From: Devosia beringensis
Lineage (GTDB): Bacteria; Pseudomonadota; Alphaproteobacteria; Rhizobiales; Devosiaceae
NCBI RefSeq assembly: GCF_014926585.1
Contig: NZ_CP045422.1
Coordinates: 1,714,501-1,778,500, forward strand
Direction of reading: 5' to 3'
Length of the DNA: 64,000 bases
In this document: piece by piece, positions 7,740-16,888 of the stretch
Numbering within the stretch: the first letter of the stretch is position 1
Layout of the letters: each line of letters begins with the position of its first letter
Translations under genes and position numbers: made by a program
The notes under the pieces: model-generated
Told to the model about the DNA's origin: nothing
Databases searched by the model: none
Seen by the model: only the letters and a program-made list of their open reading frames with translations

Positions 7740-8593
7740 GCTGAGCGGCGCACCATCTCAGCCTGGCTATCGTGCCGGGCCGGCGCCGGAAGGCGCAGCG
7801 CAGCCACGAGGCTGCGATATTCCTGGCGCGCATTGACATGGCTCATGGACGGCGCGCCGCCGAGCAGGTCGGCCTCGAGCGGGTCGAACACCGTCATGCC
7901 GATGGGAAACAGCGAGCGGAAGATGACGCGCTCGGCAATGCCGTCGGCGACCCGGCAGCCAAGCTTTGCGGCGACGCGCTCGATGGTGGTCTGCACCTGG
8001 CTGGCATTGCGCGAGCCGAGGTTGGAAATGCGGTTGCGCACCAGCACCCAGTCGATACCGGCGCCGGTGGCGGCCAGGCGCTCGGCGCGGGCCTTCTGCA
8101 CATTGCGCGAATAGGGGCTGGTCTCGATGGGCTCGCCGGTCACCGGATCGACCCGGGCCAGCACGTCCAGATCGATCATGCTGTCATTGACGGGCGTGAC
8201 GATCGTATCGGCAAAGCCATGCGCCAGCCGCGCCAGATTGCCGTCAAAGCCGGGCGTGTCGATGACGAAATAGTCGACCTCGTCGCGCAGGCCGGCAATG
8301 GCCTTGGTGAACATATCGCGCTCGACCACCTGGTTTTCGCGGATCGAATCGCCCCAGGCCGTCGGCATGTGCACATGCTTGGGCATGGGGATCTGGCGGG
8401 TGCTGGCCTCGATGGTGGTACGGCGGTTGCGCAGATAGCGGGTCAGCGTCTGCTGCCGGCTGTCGACGTCCATGGTGGCGACGCGATGGCCCTGGTGCAG
8501 CAGGTAGACGGCCAGGTGCAGCGCCGTGGTCGACTTGCCCGAGCCACCCTTTTCATTGCCCACGGCAATGATATGCGCGCCGGTCTGGCTCAT
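7736..8593 (-). CDS. mipZ: MipZ, ParA-like division-plane positioning ATPase
   Basis: A 285-residue P-loop ATPase of the ParA/MinD superfamily. The deviant Walker A is NEKGGSGKST (residues 13-22), switch I includes DVDSRQQTLTRYLRNR, and Walker B is VDYFVIDTPGFD. The insertion MPKHVHMPTAWGD and the segment FDPLEADLLGGAPSMSHVNA with NARQEYRSL near the C-terminus are specific to MipZ. In Caulobacter MipZ forms a gradient from the ParB-bound poles and inhibits FtsZ assembly, which places division at midcell. The gene is transcribed alone and converges on the glycosyltransferase gene with overlapping stop codons. Confidence 0.93.
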   Translation of the reverse strand: MSQTGAHIIAVGNEKGGSGKSTTALHLAVYLLHQGHRVATMDVDSRQQTLTRYLRNRRTTIEASTRQIPMPKHVHMPTAWGDSIRENQVVERDMFTKAIAGLRDEVDYFVIDTPGFDGNLARLAHGFADTIVTPVNDSMIDLDVLARVDPVTGEPIETSPYSRNVQKARAERLAATGAGIDWVLVRNRISNLGSRNASQVQTTIERVAAKLGCRVADGIAERVIFRSLFPIGMTVFDPLEADLLGGAPSMSHVNARQEYRSLVAALRLPAPARHDSQAEMVRRSA

Positions 8594-8806
8594 GTCGGTC
8601 TCTCCAAATCAGGCGCTGGTGCCCTGCTCCATCAAGTGGCGTCATGGTTAACAAAGAGCTAAGGCGGCGTTGCACAAGCGGATCGCGGCGGGGTTTTCGA
8701 CCGTTTGCCGTCACGTTGGCTCCCCTGTCGGTGCGGACACCCGTCATTCGTCGTCAGGTCAGAGGCTCGCCGGTCGACGGCCGGGCCAGACCTGAGGAGA
8801 ATTGCC

Positions 8807-9142
8807 ATGCAGTACCTGGTCGCCATCTACCGTCCCGATGACTATGACGATGCGCGCGAATCCGCGGCCATGGCCGCCGATATCGATGCGCTCAACCGCG
8901 ACATGGTCGCGGCAGGTGTCCGAACCTTTGTGGGCGGCCTGCAGCCGGTTCGCCGGGCCAGATCGCTGCGCGCCAGTGCCGCCGGTGACACGGTGATCAC
9001 CGACGGGCCTTATAGCGAGGCCAAGGAACATATCGGCGGCTTCTGGGTGCTCGAGGTCGCCGATCTCGAGGCCGCCCTGAACTGGGGAAGCCGGGCCGCG
9101 GTGGCCTGCCGCGCCCCGGTCGAGGTGCGCCCGTTCTACTGA
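8807..9142 (+). CDS. YCII-related (DGPF) domain protein
   Basis: Start chosen at ATG 8807, which follows a clear TGAGGAG site, giving 111 residues. The sequence MQYLVAIYRPDDYDDARESA, the central VITDGPYSEAKEHIGGFWVL block and the EVRPFY ending are classic for the YCII/DGPF family of small ferredoxin-like-fold proteins. These proteins often sit near ECF sigma factors, but none is present here. The general role is unknown. It is a single gene, convergent with the aldo/keto reductase. Confidence 0.85.
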   Translation: MQYLVAIYRPDDYDDARESAAMAADIDALNRDMVAAGVRTFVGGLQPVRRARSLRASAAGDTVITDGPYSEAKEHIGGFWVLEVADLEAALNWGSRAAVACRAPVEVRPFY

Positions 9143-9179
9143 GGGCGAGACCGGGCGCGGCGCCCTGCCCCCGACAGAA

Positions 9180-10109
9180 CTAGGGCAGCTTGTGGCCGGC
9201 GGCGGTGAAGAGGCGGTACCATTCCGGCCGCGTCAGCGTCACGTCAGAGCCGGCGGCCGACTCGGCCACCCGGCCGGGATTGGTGGTGCCCAGCACGACC
9301 TGGATATTGGCGGGGTGACGGGTGATCCAGGCCACGGCAATGCCGGTCGGGGTGACGCCATACTGGGCGGCCAGTTCATCAAGGGCGTCGTTTAGCTCGG
9401 CGAAGTTTTCGCGGTCGCCCAGGAAGACGCCGTCGAAAAAGCCCTTCTGGAACGGCGACCAGGCCTGCAGCATCATCTTGTTGATGCGCGAGTATTCCAG
9501 CAGGCCATTGTCGCGGGAAATCGACTGGTCGAGGCCGGCCATATTGGCGGCCACGCCCTGGGCAAAGAGCGGCGCATGGGTAATGGAGAGCTGGACCTGG
9601 TTGGCCACCAGGGGCTGGGCGACCGCAGTCTTGAGCAGCTCGATCTGGCCGGGGGTCTGGTTGGAAACGCCGAAATGGCGGACCTTGCCGGCGGCCGCCA
9701 GCGCGTCGAAGGCGGCGGCGACCTCTTCGGGCTCGACCAGCGTATCGGGGCGATGCAGCAGCAGCAGGTCGAGATAATCGGTGCCCAGCGCCTTGAGCGA
9801 CCCATCGACCGAATTGAGGATGTGCTCGGCGGAGAAATCGAAATAACCGGGGCGAATACCGGCCTTGGACTGGATGAATACCTGGTCACGCTCGGCCGCC
9901 GAGAACTGGATGGCCTCGCCGAAGCGCGCCTCGCAGGCATGACGGGCGCCGCCATAGATATCGGCATGGTCAAAGACATTGATGCCGGCGTCCCGCGCCG
10001 CGCCGACCAGCGCCTGCACCTCGGCATCGCTCATCTTGACGATGCGCATCAGGCCCAGCACGACGCTGGAAACCGTGCGGTCGGTATGGGGTAGGATATA
10101 GGTTTTCAC
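9180..10109 (-). CDS. Aldo/keto reductase (YdhF-like)
   Basis: A 309-residue (alpha/beta)8 NADPH-dependent oxidoreductase. The AKR tetrad is recognisable: Asp in INVFDHADIYGG with the Tyr of IYGG, Lys in QVFIQSKAGIRPGYFDFS and His in DYLDLLLLHRPDTLVEPEEV. GVSNQTPGQIELL and the cofactor-binding GTTNPGRVAE near the C-terminus complete the signature. The overall sequence is closest in feel to E. coli YdhF. Such enzymes reduce aldehydes and ketones; the physiological substrate cannot be read from sequence. It is a single gene, with the FAD-dependent oxidoreductase gene lying 73 bases upstream of its end on the same strand. Confidence 0.88.
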   Translation of the reverse strand: MKTYILPHTDRTVSSVVLGLMRIVKMSDAEVQALVGAARDAGINVFDHADIYGGARHACEARFGEAIQFSAAERDQVFIQSKAGIRPGYFDFSAEHILNSVDGSLKALGTDYLDLLLLHRPDTLVEPEEVAAAFDALAAAGKVRHFGVSNQTPGQIELLKTAVAQPLVANQVQLSITHAPLFAQGVAANMAGLDQSISRDNGLLEYSRINKMMLQAWSPFQKGFFDGVFLGDRENFAELNDALDELAAQYGVTPTGIAVAWITRHPANIQVVLGTTNPGRVAESAAGSDVTLTRPEWYRLFTAAGHKLP

Positions 10110-10182
10110 GGGGGCAATATTCCGAATTCAGAGGGCGGGATGGGCAGCGGCAGACTAGCAGCCCGGACGGGGCTTGGCCATG

Positions 10183-11325
10183 TCAGCCGGGCACCAGCGG
10201 GCTGGCCGCCAGATAGTCCAGCAGTTCCCTTGCCGCGGCCGCGCCGGCGCGGTTGGCGCCGATGGTGGAGGCGGAGGGGCCGTAGCCGACCAGATGAATG
10301 CGCGGGTCGGCCGCGACCTGGGTGGCCAGCCGCCCGGTCATGGTGATGCCGCCACTGGCCTCGCGCAGCTGCAGTGGCGCCAGGTGGTCGAGGGCGCTGC
10401 GAAAGCCGGTGCACCAGAGGATCACATCGACATCGAGCGTGCTGCCATCGGCCCAACGCACGCCTTTGGGGGTGATGGTCTCGAACATGGGCCGGTTGTT
10501 GAGCACGCCGCGCGCCGCCATGGCCTCAATGGCCGGGCTGCGCGGCAGGCCGGTGACCGAGACCACCGAGCCGGGCGGCAGGCCCTGGCGCACACGGTCC
10601 TCGACCAGCTTGACGGCGGCGCGGCCGTCTTCGGGGGTGAAATTGCCCTCGCGGAAATGCGGCGGGGTGCGACTGACCCAGCTGGTGGTGGTGACGCGGG
10701 AAATTTCGTCGAGCAGCTGGATGGCCGAAATGCCGGCGCCGACCACCAGCACGTGCTGGCCGGCAAAGTCGGCGGCGCTCTTATAGTCCCTCGTGTGCAA
10801 TTGCCGGCCGACAAAGCCCGAGGCGCCGGGATGGTCGGGGATGAAGGGCTTTTCCCAGGTGCCGGTGGCATTGACGAGGCCGCGGGCGGAGAACAGGCCG
10901 CGATCGGTTTCGACGCGCAGGCGCGTGCCGCGTTTGCAGACCACGCTGACATTGGTCGGCCGCAGCACCTGCAGGTCGATATGGCTTTCATAGGCGGCAA
11001 AATAGGCCGGCACGGCAATGGCGGCCTGGACGCTGGCGTCGCCCCCGGCGCTTTCGGCAAAGCTCATACCGGGCAGGTCATGCACGCGGTTGACGGTCGA
11101 CAGGGTCAGCGAGGGCCAGCGATATTGCCAGGCGCCGCCCGGCTTGGGGGCAGCATCAAGCACGATAAAGTCGCGTCCGGGCACGAGACCGGCCTGTTTG
11201 AGGTGATATGCGGTGCTGAGCCCCGCCTGCCCGGCGCCGATGACGACGATGTCGAGCTTGAGGGCAGTGCGGATGGCGGGACTGTCTGGTGGCACGCACT
11301 TGGCTCCTGGTGGGTCAGGCACCAT
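10183..11325 (-). CDS. Flavin-containing monooxygenase-like FAD/NAD(P) oxidoreductase
   Basis: The frame is open well upstream. ATG 11325 gives 380 residues, but GTG 11295 is also plausible because a GGAG lies 8 bases before it. The N-terminal FAD motif is DIVVIGAGQAGLSTAYHLKQ, followed by GGAWQYRWPSL, the FMO-type FxGxxxHxxxY-like region (VGRQLHTRDYKSAADF) and a second Rossmann motif VLVVGAGISAIQLLDEI. A late VDVILWCTGFRSALDHL block is the ATG-like hinge of flavin monooxygenases. It may oxidise small molecules, or be a CzcO-type protein; the substrate is unknown. It is divergent from the DUF2188-like gene, with a compact 78-base intergenic region. Confidence 0.78.
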   Translation of the reverse strand: MVPDPPGAKCVPPDSPAIRTALKLDIVVIGAGQAGLSTAYHLKQAGLVPGRDFIVLDAAPKPGGAWQYRWPSLTLSTVNRVHDLPGMSFAESAGGDASVQAAIAVPAYFAAYESHIDLQVLRPTNVSVVCKRGTRLRVETDRGLFSARGLVNATGTWEKPFIPDHPGASGFVGRQLHTRDYKSAADFAGQHVLVVGAGISAIQLLDEISRVTTTSWVSRTPPHFREGNFTPEDGRAAVKLVEDRVRQGLPPGSVVSVTGLPRSPAIEAMAARGVLNNRPMFETITPKGVRWADGSTLDVDVILWCTGFRSALDHLAPLQLREASGGITMTGRLATQVAADPRIHLVGYGPSASTIGANRAGAAAARELLDYLAASPLVPG

Positions 11326-11403
11326 GTAGTATGCAGCCACCCGTGTACAAGCCAGGCAACTTCCTGGCCGCAGCCGGGTTGCTCCCCCACAAGGAGAAGT
11401 TCT

Positions 11404-11655
11404 ATGGCGCACGTAACCTATGACATCGTCGAACACGATGGCGGCTATGCCTACAAGGTGGGGGATGTCTTCTCCGAAACCTTCCCTACCCATCAGGCCG
11501 CCCACGATGCCGCCGCCGCTGCGGCACAGCGCCAGCAGCTGGGCGGGCAGGACGAGGCCATCCAGTACCAGGACCGCAGCGGCACCTGGCACGAAGAAAT
11601 GGCCGACGGTGGCGACCGGCCGGAGACCGAGGTGGAGGACGACCTCAAGGACTGA
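11404..11655 (+). CDS. DUF2188-like small protein
   Basis: An 83-residue protein starting at ATG 11404 after an AAGGAGAAG ribosome site. The N-terminal half (TYDIVEHDGGYAYKVGDVFS followed by ETFPTHQAAHDAAAAAA) looks like the DUF2188 fold, found in small proteins of unknown role. The C-terminal half is acidic (EVEDDLKD) and probably disordered. It is transcribed alone and ends at a bidirectional terminator. Confidence 0.75.
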   Translation: MAHVTYDIVEHDGGYAYKVGDVFSETFPTHQAAHDAAAAAAQRQQLGGQDEAIQYQDRSGTWHEEMADGGDRPETEVEDDLKD

Positions 11656-11679
11656 GAAGTCCCAGCGGCACGACATGAC

Positions 11680-11706
11680 AAAGGGGAAGCCGTCGGCTTC
11701 CCCTTT
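11680..11706. terminator. Bidirectional terminator between DUF2188-like gene and ABC operon
   Basis: A 12-bp perfect stem (AAAGGGGAAGCC with GGCTTCCCCTTT) and a 3-base loop. A-tracts and T-tracts on both sides let it work for the plus-strand gene and for the minus-strand ABC operon that ends at 11736. Confidence 0.85.
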
Positions 11707-11735
11707 TCGTTGCCGCTGCGTCAGGCAGACGAAGA

Positions 11736-12788
<1,053 letters not shown>

Positions 12789-12797
12789 GGCGAACTC

Positions 12798-13883
12798 CTA
12801 TGGGGTCCGGAACTGGGCCGGGACCCAGCTCTGGTAGAGGGGATGGCTTGGACCGAGCGGCAGGACGACATCCTCGCCGGTCGCCGAAGAATGGTAGAAG
12901 GCCGTGACCAGTTCTAGCGAGCGCCGCGAATCCGCGCTCGATACGGGCAGCGGCGCCGTGCCGGTCAGCGCGGCGTGGAAGCGCGCCATCTGGGTCTGGA
13001 AGCGCGACGGCACGTGCTGCCAATTGGCCAGCAGAGCGTCGATCTTTGCCTTGGTCTCGGTGTTGCGCGGCTGGATCTTCCAGAGCTTTTCACCTGGATT
13101 ATAGGCCGCGTGATCGCTTTCGATCATGACATTTTCAAAGGCGAGGCGAATGCGGGTGGTGTCGTCGGCGGCACCCAGGGTTGCCGTCAGGCTGCCCAAA
13201 GCGCCGTTCTGCATTACCAGCGACGCCGAAATGGTGTCCTCTACTTCGATCGGGTTGACGCGGGTAGCGACGCGGCCGAAGACGCGGGCAATATCGCCCA
13301 TCAGATAGGTGAAGATGTCGTGTGGGTGGATGGCATGGCCCATCAGCACGCCACCGAGTTCGGTGGCCCACTTGCCGCGCCAGGGCACGGCATAGTAGTC
13401 GGCGTCGCGGCGCCAGAAGGTTTCCACAGTGCCAGTATAGGCCTTGCCGGCAATGCCGGCATCGATAATGGCCTTGGTCTGCTCGATGCCGTCGCCGAAG
13501 CGATACTGGAATACCGGCATCAGCTTGCCCTTGGAGAGCTTTTCCTGCGCCATGACCTCGTCGACCTGGGCGAGCGAACCGACCAGCGGCTTTTCGCAGA
13601 TCACGTGCTTGCCGGCCTTGAGGGCGGCGATCACCATGGGGTGGTGCAGCATGGGCGGGGTGCAGACATCGATGATGTCGATGTCGTCCATGGCCAGCAC
13701 GTCGTCATAGCTGGCGACGCGGCGCTCGACGCCGAACTCGTCGGCCACGGCCGCCATGCGCTCGGCATTGAGGTCGCAGAGCGCGACCACCTTGAACTTG
13801 TCGGCATTGGGCAGATAGCCCTCCACCAGATGGCTGCGGCCGATGCCGACGCCGACGATGGCAACCTTGAAAATCTGGCTCAT
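12798..13883 (-). CDS. Gfo/Idh/MocA family oxidoreductase
   Basis: A 361-residue enzyme. Start chosen at ATG 13883, which forms an ATGA overlap with the upstream gene; a GTG three codons earlier is possible. The N-terminal Rossmann motif is VAIVGVGIGRSHLVEGY, with the family's VICEKPLVGS and a C-terminal region including GGVLMGHAIHPHDIFTYL, which carries the catalytic-type His residues. These enzymes oxidise or reduce sugars and cyclitols with NAD(P). It lies in the sugar ABC operon next to a second member, so it probably acts on the imported substrate. Confidence 0.88.
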   Translation of the reverse strand: MSQIFKVAIVGVGIGRSHLVEGYLPNADKFKVVALCDLNAERMAAVADEFGVERRVASYDDVLAMDDIDIIDVCTPPMLHHPMVIAALKAGKHVICEKPLVGSLAQVDEVMAQEKLSKGKLMPVFQYRFGDGIEQTKAIIDAGIAGKAYTGTVETFWRRDADYYAVPWRGKWATELGGVLMGHAIHPHDIFTYLMGDIARVFGRVATRVNPIEVEDTISASLVMQNGALGSLTATLGAADDTTRIRLAFENVMIESDHAAYNPGEKLWKIQPRNTETKAKIDALLANWQHVPSRFQTQMARFHAALTGTAPLPVSSADSRRSLELVTAFYHSSATGEDVVLPLGPSHPLYQSWVPAQFRTP

Positions 13884-14899
13884 TGTGCCCACTCCGTGCC
13901 GCGTTCGGCCATTTCCTGCGCGGTCAGCGCCAGTTTCATGGCGTTGAAGCAGCGCTCCTGCGGCATGGCGGTTTCGGTGCGGTTGCGCACGTCGTCGAGG
14001 AACTGGCGGCCGAAGGGCAGGTCGACATTGGAACAGTCGATATGGCGCGGGCCGTCCTGGTTGACGATGAAGAGGTGGTTCTCGCCGGGATGGCCGGCAA
14101 TATCGATATATTTGCGCAGCTCGATATAGCCTTCGGTGCCCAGAATGGTCAGGCGCCCGTCGCCCCAGGTGGGCAGGCCGGCCGGGGTGAACCAGTCGAC
14201 GCGGACATAACCGGAGGTGGTGGCGGTCTTCATGTGGACGTCGCCGACATCCTGCAGGCCCGGCCGGTCGGGATGGGCGCGGTTGGCAACGCTGGCCGAG
14301 CTGATCTCGGCATCCATGGCGCCCGAGAAGAACAGGAACTGCTCGAACTGGTGGCTGCCGATATCGCAGAGGATGCCACCATAGCGGGCACGCTCGAAGA
14401 ACCAGTCGGGGCGCTGGTTGTTACGGATGGCGTGGGGGCCAAGGCCCACCGTGTTGATGACCTGGCCGATGGCACCCTGGGCGATCAGGTTGCCGGCCTC
14501 GACGGTGGCGCGCACCTCGAAATGCTCGGAATAGATCACCGAATAGATGCGACCGGTCTCGGCCTGCACTTTTTTGATCTCGGCGAGCTGGGCAAAGGTG
14601 GTCATGCCCGGCTTGTCGGAGAGCACGTCCTTGCCATGGCGCATGGCGGCGATGGAAATGGCGGCGCGGTCGGCCGGAATGGCCGCCGTGGTGATGACCG
14701 CAATCGAGGGATCCTCGAGGATTTCGCGGGCTTCGGCAACGCGCCTTGCCTCGGGAAATTTCTCGGCGAAGGCTGCGGCCAGGTCGTCTTCCACGGCGTG
14801 GAAGGCGACAAACTGGGCGCCGGCGCGCTTGAGGCACTCCACCTGGCCGTAGATGTGGCTGTGGTTGATGCCGATGGCGGCAAACTTGATATCGGTCAT
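13880..14899 (-). CDS. Gfo/Idh/MocA family oxidoreductase (second copy, degenerate nucleotide motif)
   Basis: A 339-residue protein. The N-terminus FAAIGINHSHIYGQVECLKR lacks the normal GxGxxG glycine pattern. The EKP motif is replaced by DVLSDKPGMTTFAQL, and GGILCDIGSHQFEQFLFFSG holds the conserved His. The C-terminal sheet domain contains RLTILGTEGYIELRKYID. Several Gfo/Idh subfamilies show this altered N-terminus and still bind NAD(P), so it need not be inactive. It starts 4 bases after the permease gene and overlaps the next oxidoreductase gene by ATGA, consistent with a two-step conversion in one operon. Confidence 0.82.
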   Translation of the reverse strand: MTDIKFAAIGINHSHIYGQVECLKRAGAQFVAFHAVEDDLAAAFAEKFPEARRVAEAREILEDPSIAVITTAAIPADRAAISIAAMRHGKDVLSDKPGMTTFAQLAEIKKVQAETGRIYSVIYSEHFEVRATVEAGNLIAQGAIGQVINTVGLGPHAIRNNQRPDWFFERARYGGILCDIGSHQFEQFLFFSGAMDAEISSASVANRAHPDRPGLQDVGDVHMKTATTSGYVRVDWFTPAGLPTWGDGRLTILGTEGYIELRKYIDIAGHPGENHLFIVNQDGPRHIDCSNVDLPFGRQFLDDVRNRTETAMPQERCFNAMKLALTAQEMAERGTEWAQ

Positions 14900-14903
14900 A
14901 GGG

Positions 14904-15785
14904 CTAACGTTTCATACCAGTGGTGGCGATGCCCTCGATGAGCAGTCGCTGGAAGAACAGGAAGAACAGGAAGATCGGCACGAGACTGAGCACGCTCATG
15001 GCGAACAGGCCGCCAAAGTCGCTCTCGCCGGTACTGTCGGTGAAGGTGCGCAGGCCGAGCATGACGGTGTAGGATTTCATTTCGCTCAGATAGATCAGCG
15101 GCCCGAAGAAATCGTCCCAGGTCCAGATGAAGGTGAAGATGGCGGCGGTCGCCAGCACCGGCATGGAGAGCGGGATGATGATCTTCCAGTAGATGCGCCA
15201 GGGCGAGCAGCCGTCCATCTGGGCAGCCTCGTCGAGTTCCTTGGGCAGGCCGCGGAAGAACTGCACCATCAGGAAGATGAAAAAGCCATCGGCGGCGAGG
15301 AACTTGGGCACCACCAGCGGCAAGAACGTATTGACCCAGCCGAGCTGGCGGAACAGCACATATTGCGGGATCAGCGTGACCTGATAGGGCAGCATCAGGG
15401 TCATCAGCATCATGGCGAACCAGAAATTCTTGTACTTGAATTCCAGCCGGGCAAAGGCATAGGCGGCCATGGAGCAAGCCAGCACATTGCCCACCACCGA
15501 CAGGCCCGAAATGATGAAGCTGTTGGTGAAGAAGACGCCAAAGCCGGTGCGCAGCCCGTTCCAGCCGCGGAAATAGGCATCCAGGCTAAACGAGCTCGGG
15601 ATGATGCTGGCCGAGCTGAAGATCTCGTTTTCCGGCCGCACCGAGGCCGCCAGCAGCCAGAGCAGCGGATAGAGCATGGCGATCGAGGCGCCGATCAGGG
15701 CGACATGGATCAGGATCGAGGTCAGGCGCTTGCGACCGGGAGCCGCGGCGCCGGTGACGACCGTCAGGCGAGCAGCATTACTCAT
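14904..15785 (-). CDS. Sugar ABC transporter permease (MalG-like)
   Basis: Start chosen at ATG 15785, which overlaps the upstream permease stop by 8 bases, giving 293 residues. The protein has about six membrane segments, beginning with LTSILIHVALIGASIAMLYP. The EAA cytoplasmic loop that docks to the ATPase is ELDEAAQMDGCSPWRIYWKI. Such inner-membrane subunits form a heterodimer channel with a MalF-like partner, here encoded immediately before it. Confidence 0.93.
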   Translation of the reverse strand: MSNAARLTVVTGAAAPGRKRLTSILIHVALIGASIAMLYPLLWLLAASVRPENEIFSSASIIPSSFSLDAYFRGWNGLRTGFGVFFTNSFIISGLSVVGNVLACSMAAYAFARLEFKYKNFWFAMMLMTLMLPYQVTLIPQYVLFRQLGWVNTFLPLVVPKFLAADGFFIFLMVQFFRGLPKELDEAAQMDGCSPWRIYWKIIIPLSMPVLATAAIFTFIWTWDDFFGPLIYLSEMKSYTVMLGLRTFTDSTGESDFGGLFAMSVLSLVPIFLFFLFFQRLLIEGIATTGMKR

Positions 15786-16722
15786 CGTAGTGCACCCAGT
15801 ATTTGGAGGTGAAGAAGGAGAAGGCCGTGAACAGCCCGACCAGCGCCAGCAGCACCCACGCGAGGGCCGAAGCATAGCCCATGCGGAAGAAGCTGAACGC
15901 CTCCTGGTAGAGGTAGAGCGTATAAAACAGCGTCGAATTGATGGGATTGCCGGTGCCGCCCGAGATGATGAAAGCGGGGGTGAAGCTCTTGAAGGCCTCG
16001 ATGGTCTGGATGATGGCGTTGAAGAAGACCACCGGGGTCAGCAGCGGCAGGGTGATCTTGACGAATTGCCGCCACTTGCTGGCGCCATCCAGGCTTGCCG
16101 CCTCATACATGTCGGTAGGAATCTGGCGCAGGCCGGCGAGGAAAATGATCATCGGCGAGCCGAACTGCCAGATCGACAGCACGATCAGGGTCCAGAGCGA
16201 ATAGTTGGGGTTGGAAATCCAGCTCGGGCCGATAATGCCGACCATGGCCAGCAGCTTGTTGACGAGGCCGTCGCCGGCAAAGATCTGCCGCCACAGGATG
16301 GCGATGGCCACCGAGGCACCCAGCAGGCTGGGTAGATAGAACAGGGCGCGATAGAGCGGCAGGCCGCGAATGCCGCGGTTGAGCAGCATGGCCACGGCCA
16401 GCGCGAAGGCCAGTTTGAGCGGCACCGAGAAGACCACGAAGAACATGGTCACGCGCATCGAGGTCCAGAATTTGGGATCGTTGCTGAACATGCGGATGTA
16501 ATTGTCCGCGCCCACCCAGTCGGGGCTGGTCAGCAGGTCGAAATCGGTAAAGCTGAGATAAAGCGAGGTTGCCATGGGCCCGATGGTGAGGCCCAGAAAA
16601 CCGATCAGCCAGGGCAGCAGGAAGAGATAGCCCGGCGCATCATTCTGCCAGAAGCGCGACCAGGCGGTATGGACCACCGGCTGGTGGTCAGTGCTTGAGC
16701 GGGAGGTGTCTTGCATGGCCAT
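15778..16722 (-). CDS. Sugar ABC transporter permease (MalF-like)
   Basis: A 314-residue inner-membrane protein with about six transmembrane segments (first: APGYLFLLPWLIGFLGLTIG). The EAA loop is MYEAASLDGASKWRQFVKIT. PSLLGASVAIAILWRQIF and TGNPINSTLFYTLYLYQEAF are typical of CUT1 permeases. It pairs with the MalG-like subunit. The start follows a possible 31-codon frame after two bases, and the solute-binding protein gene lies further upstream. Confidence 0.93.
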   Translation of the reverse strand: MAMQDTSRSSTDHQPVVHTAWSRFWQNDAPGYLFLLPWLIGFLGLTIGPMATSLYLSFTDFDLLTSPDWVGADNYIRMFSNDPKFWTSMRVTMFFVVFSVPLKLAFALAVAMLLNRGIRGLPLYRALFYLPSLLGASVAIAILWRQIFAGDGLVNKLLAMVGIIGPSWISNPNYSLWTLIVLSIWQFGSPMIIFLAGLRQIPTDMYEAASLDGASKWRQFVKITLPLLTPVVFFNAIIQTIEAFKSFTPAFIISGGTGNPINSTLFYTLYLYQEAFSFFRMGYASALAWVLLALVGLFTAFSFFTSKYWVHYDE

Positions 16723-16724
16723 GG

Positions 16725-16820
16725 TCAGCGCGCCCCGGGCAGGGTGGCGGTGGCGGCAAGCGCCAGGGGATCAGACAGGTCGTGATCCAGCAGGATCTGG
16801 TGGGAGAAAACATGCGACAT
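16725..16820 (-). CDS. Possible 31-residue small protein in ABC operon leader
   Basis: Reading from ATG 16820, a frame MSHVFSHQILLDHDLSDPLA then LAATATLPGAR ends in TGA two bases before the MalF-like start. An AGGA lies about 10 bases upstream. It sits exactly between the binding-protein hairpin and the first permease. It may be a leader peptide that couples translation, or chance. I know no homologue. Confidence 0.3.
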   Translation of the reverse strand: MSHVFSHQILLDHDLSDPLALAATATLPGAR

Positions 16821-16851
16821 GAAGGACCGTTCCTAGCGACTGGAATAGAAA

Positions 16852-16877
16852 ACCGCGCGTCCGGGGGGACGCGCGGT
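16852..16877 (-). other. GC-rich hairpin after the ABC binding-protein gene
   Basis: A perfect 11-bp stem (ACCGCGCGTCC paired with GGACGCGCGGT) with a four-G loop (plus strand), 11 bases after the binding-protein stop. There is no T-run, so it is more likely an RNA stabiliser or partial attenuator than a full terminator. This fits the common excess of binding protein over permease. Confidence 0.65.
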
Positions 16878-16888
16878 CGGGATCAGTC

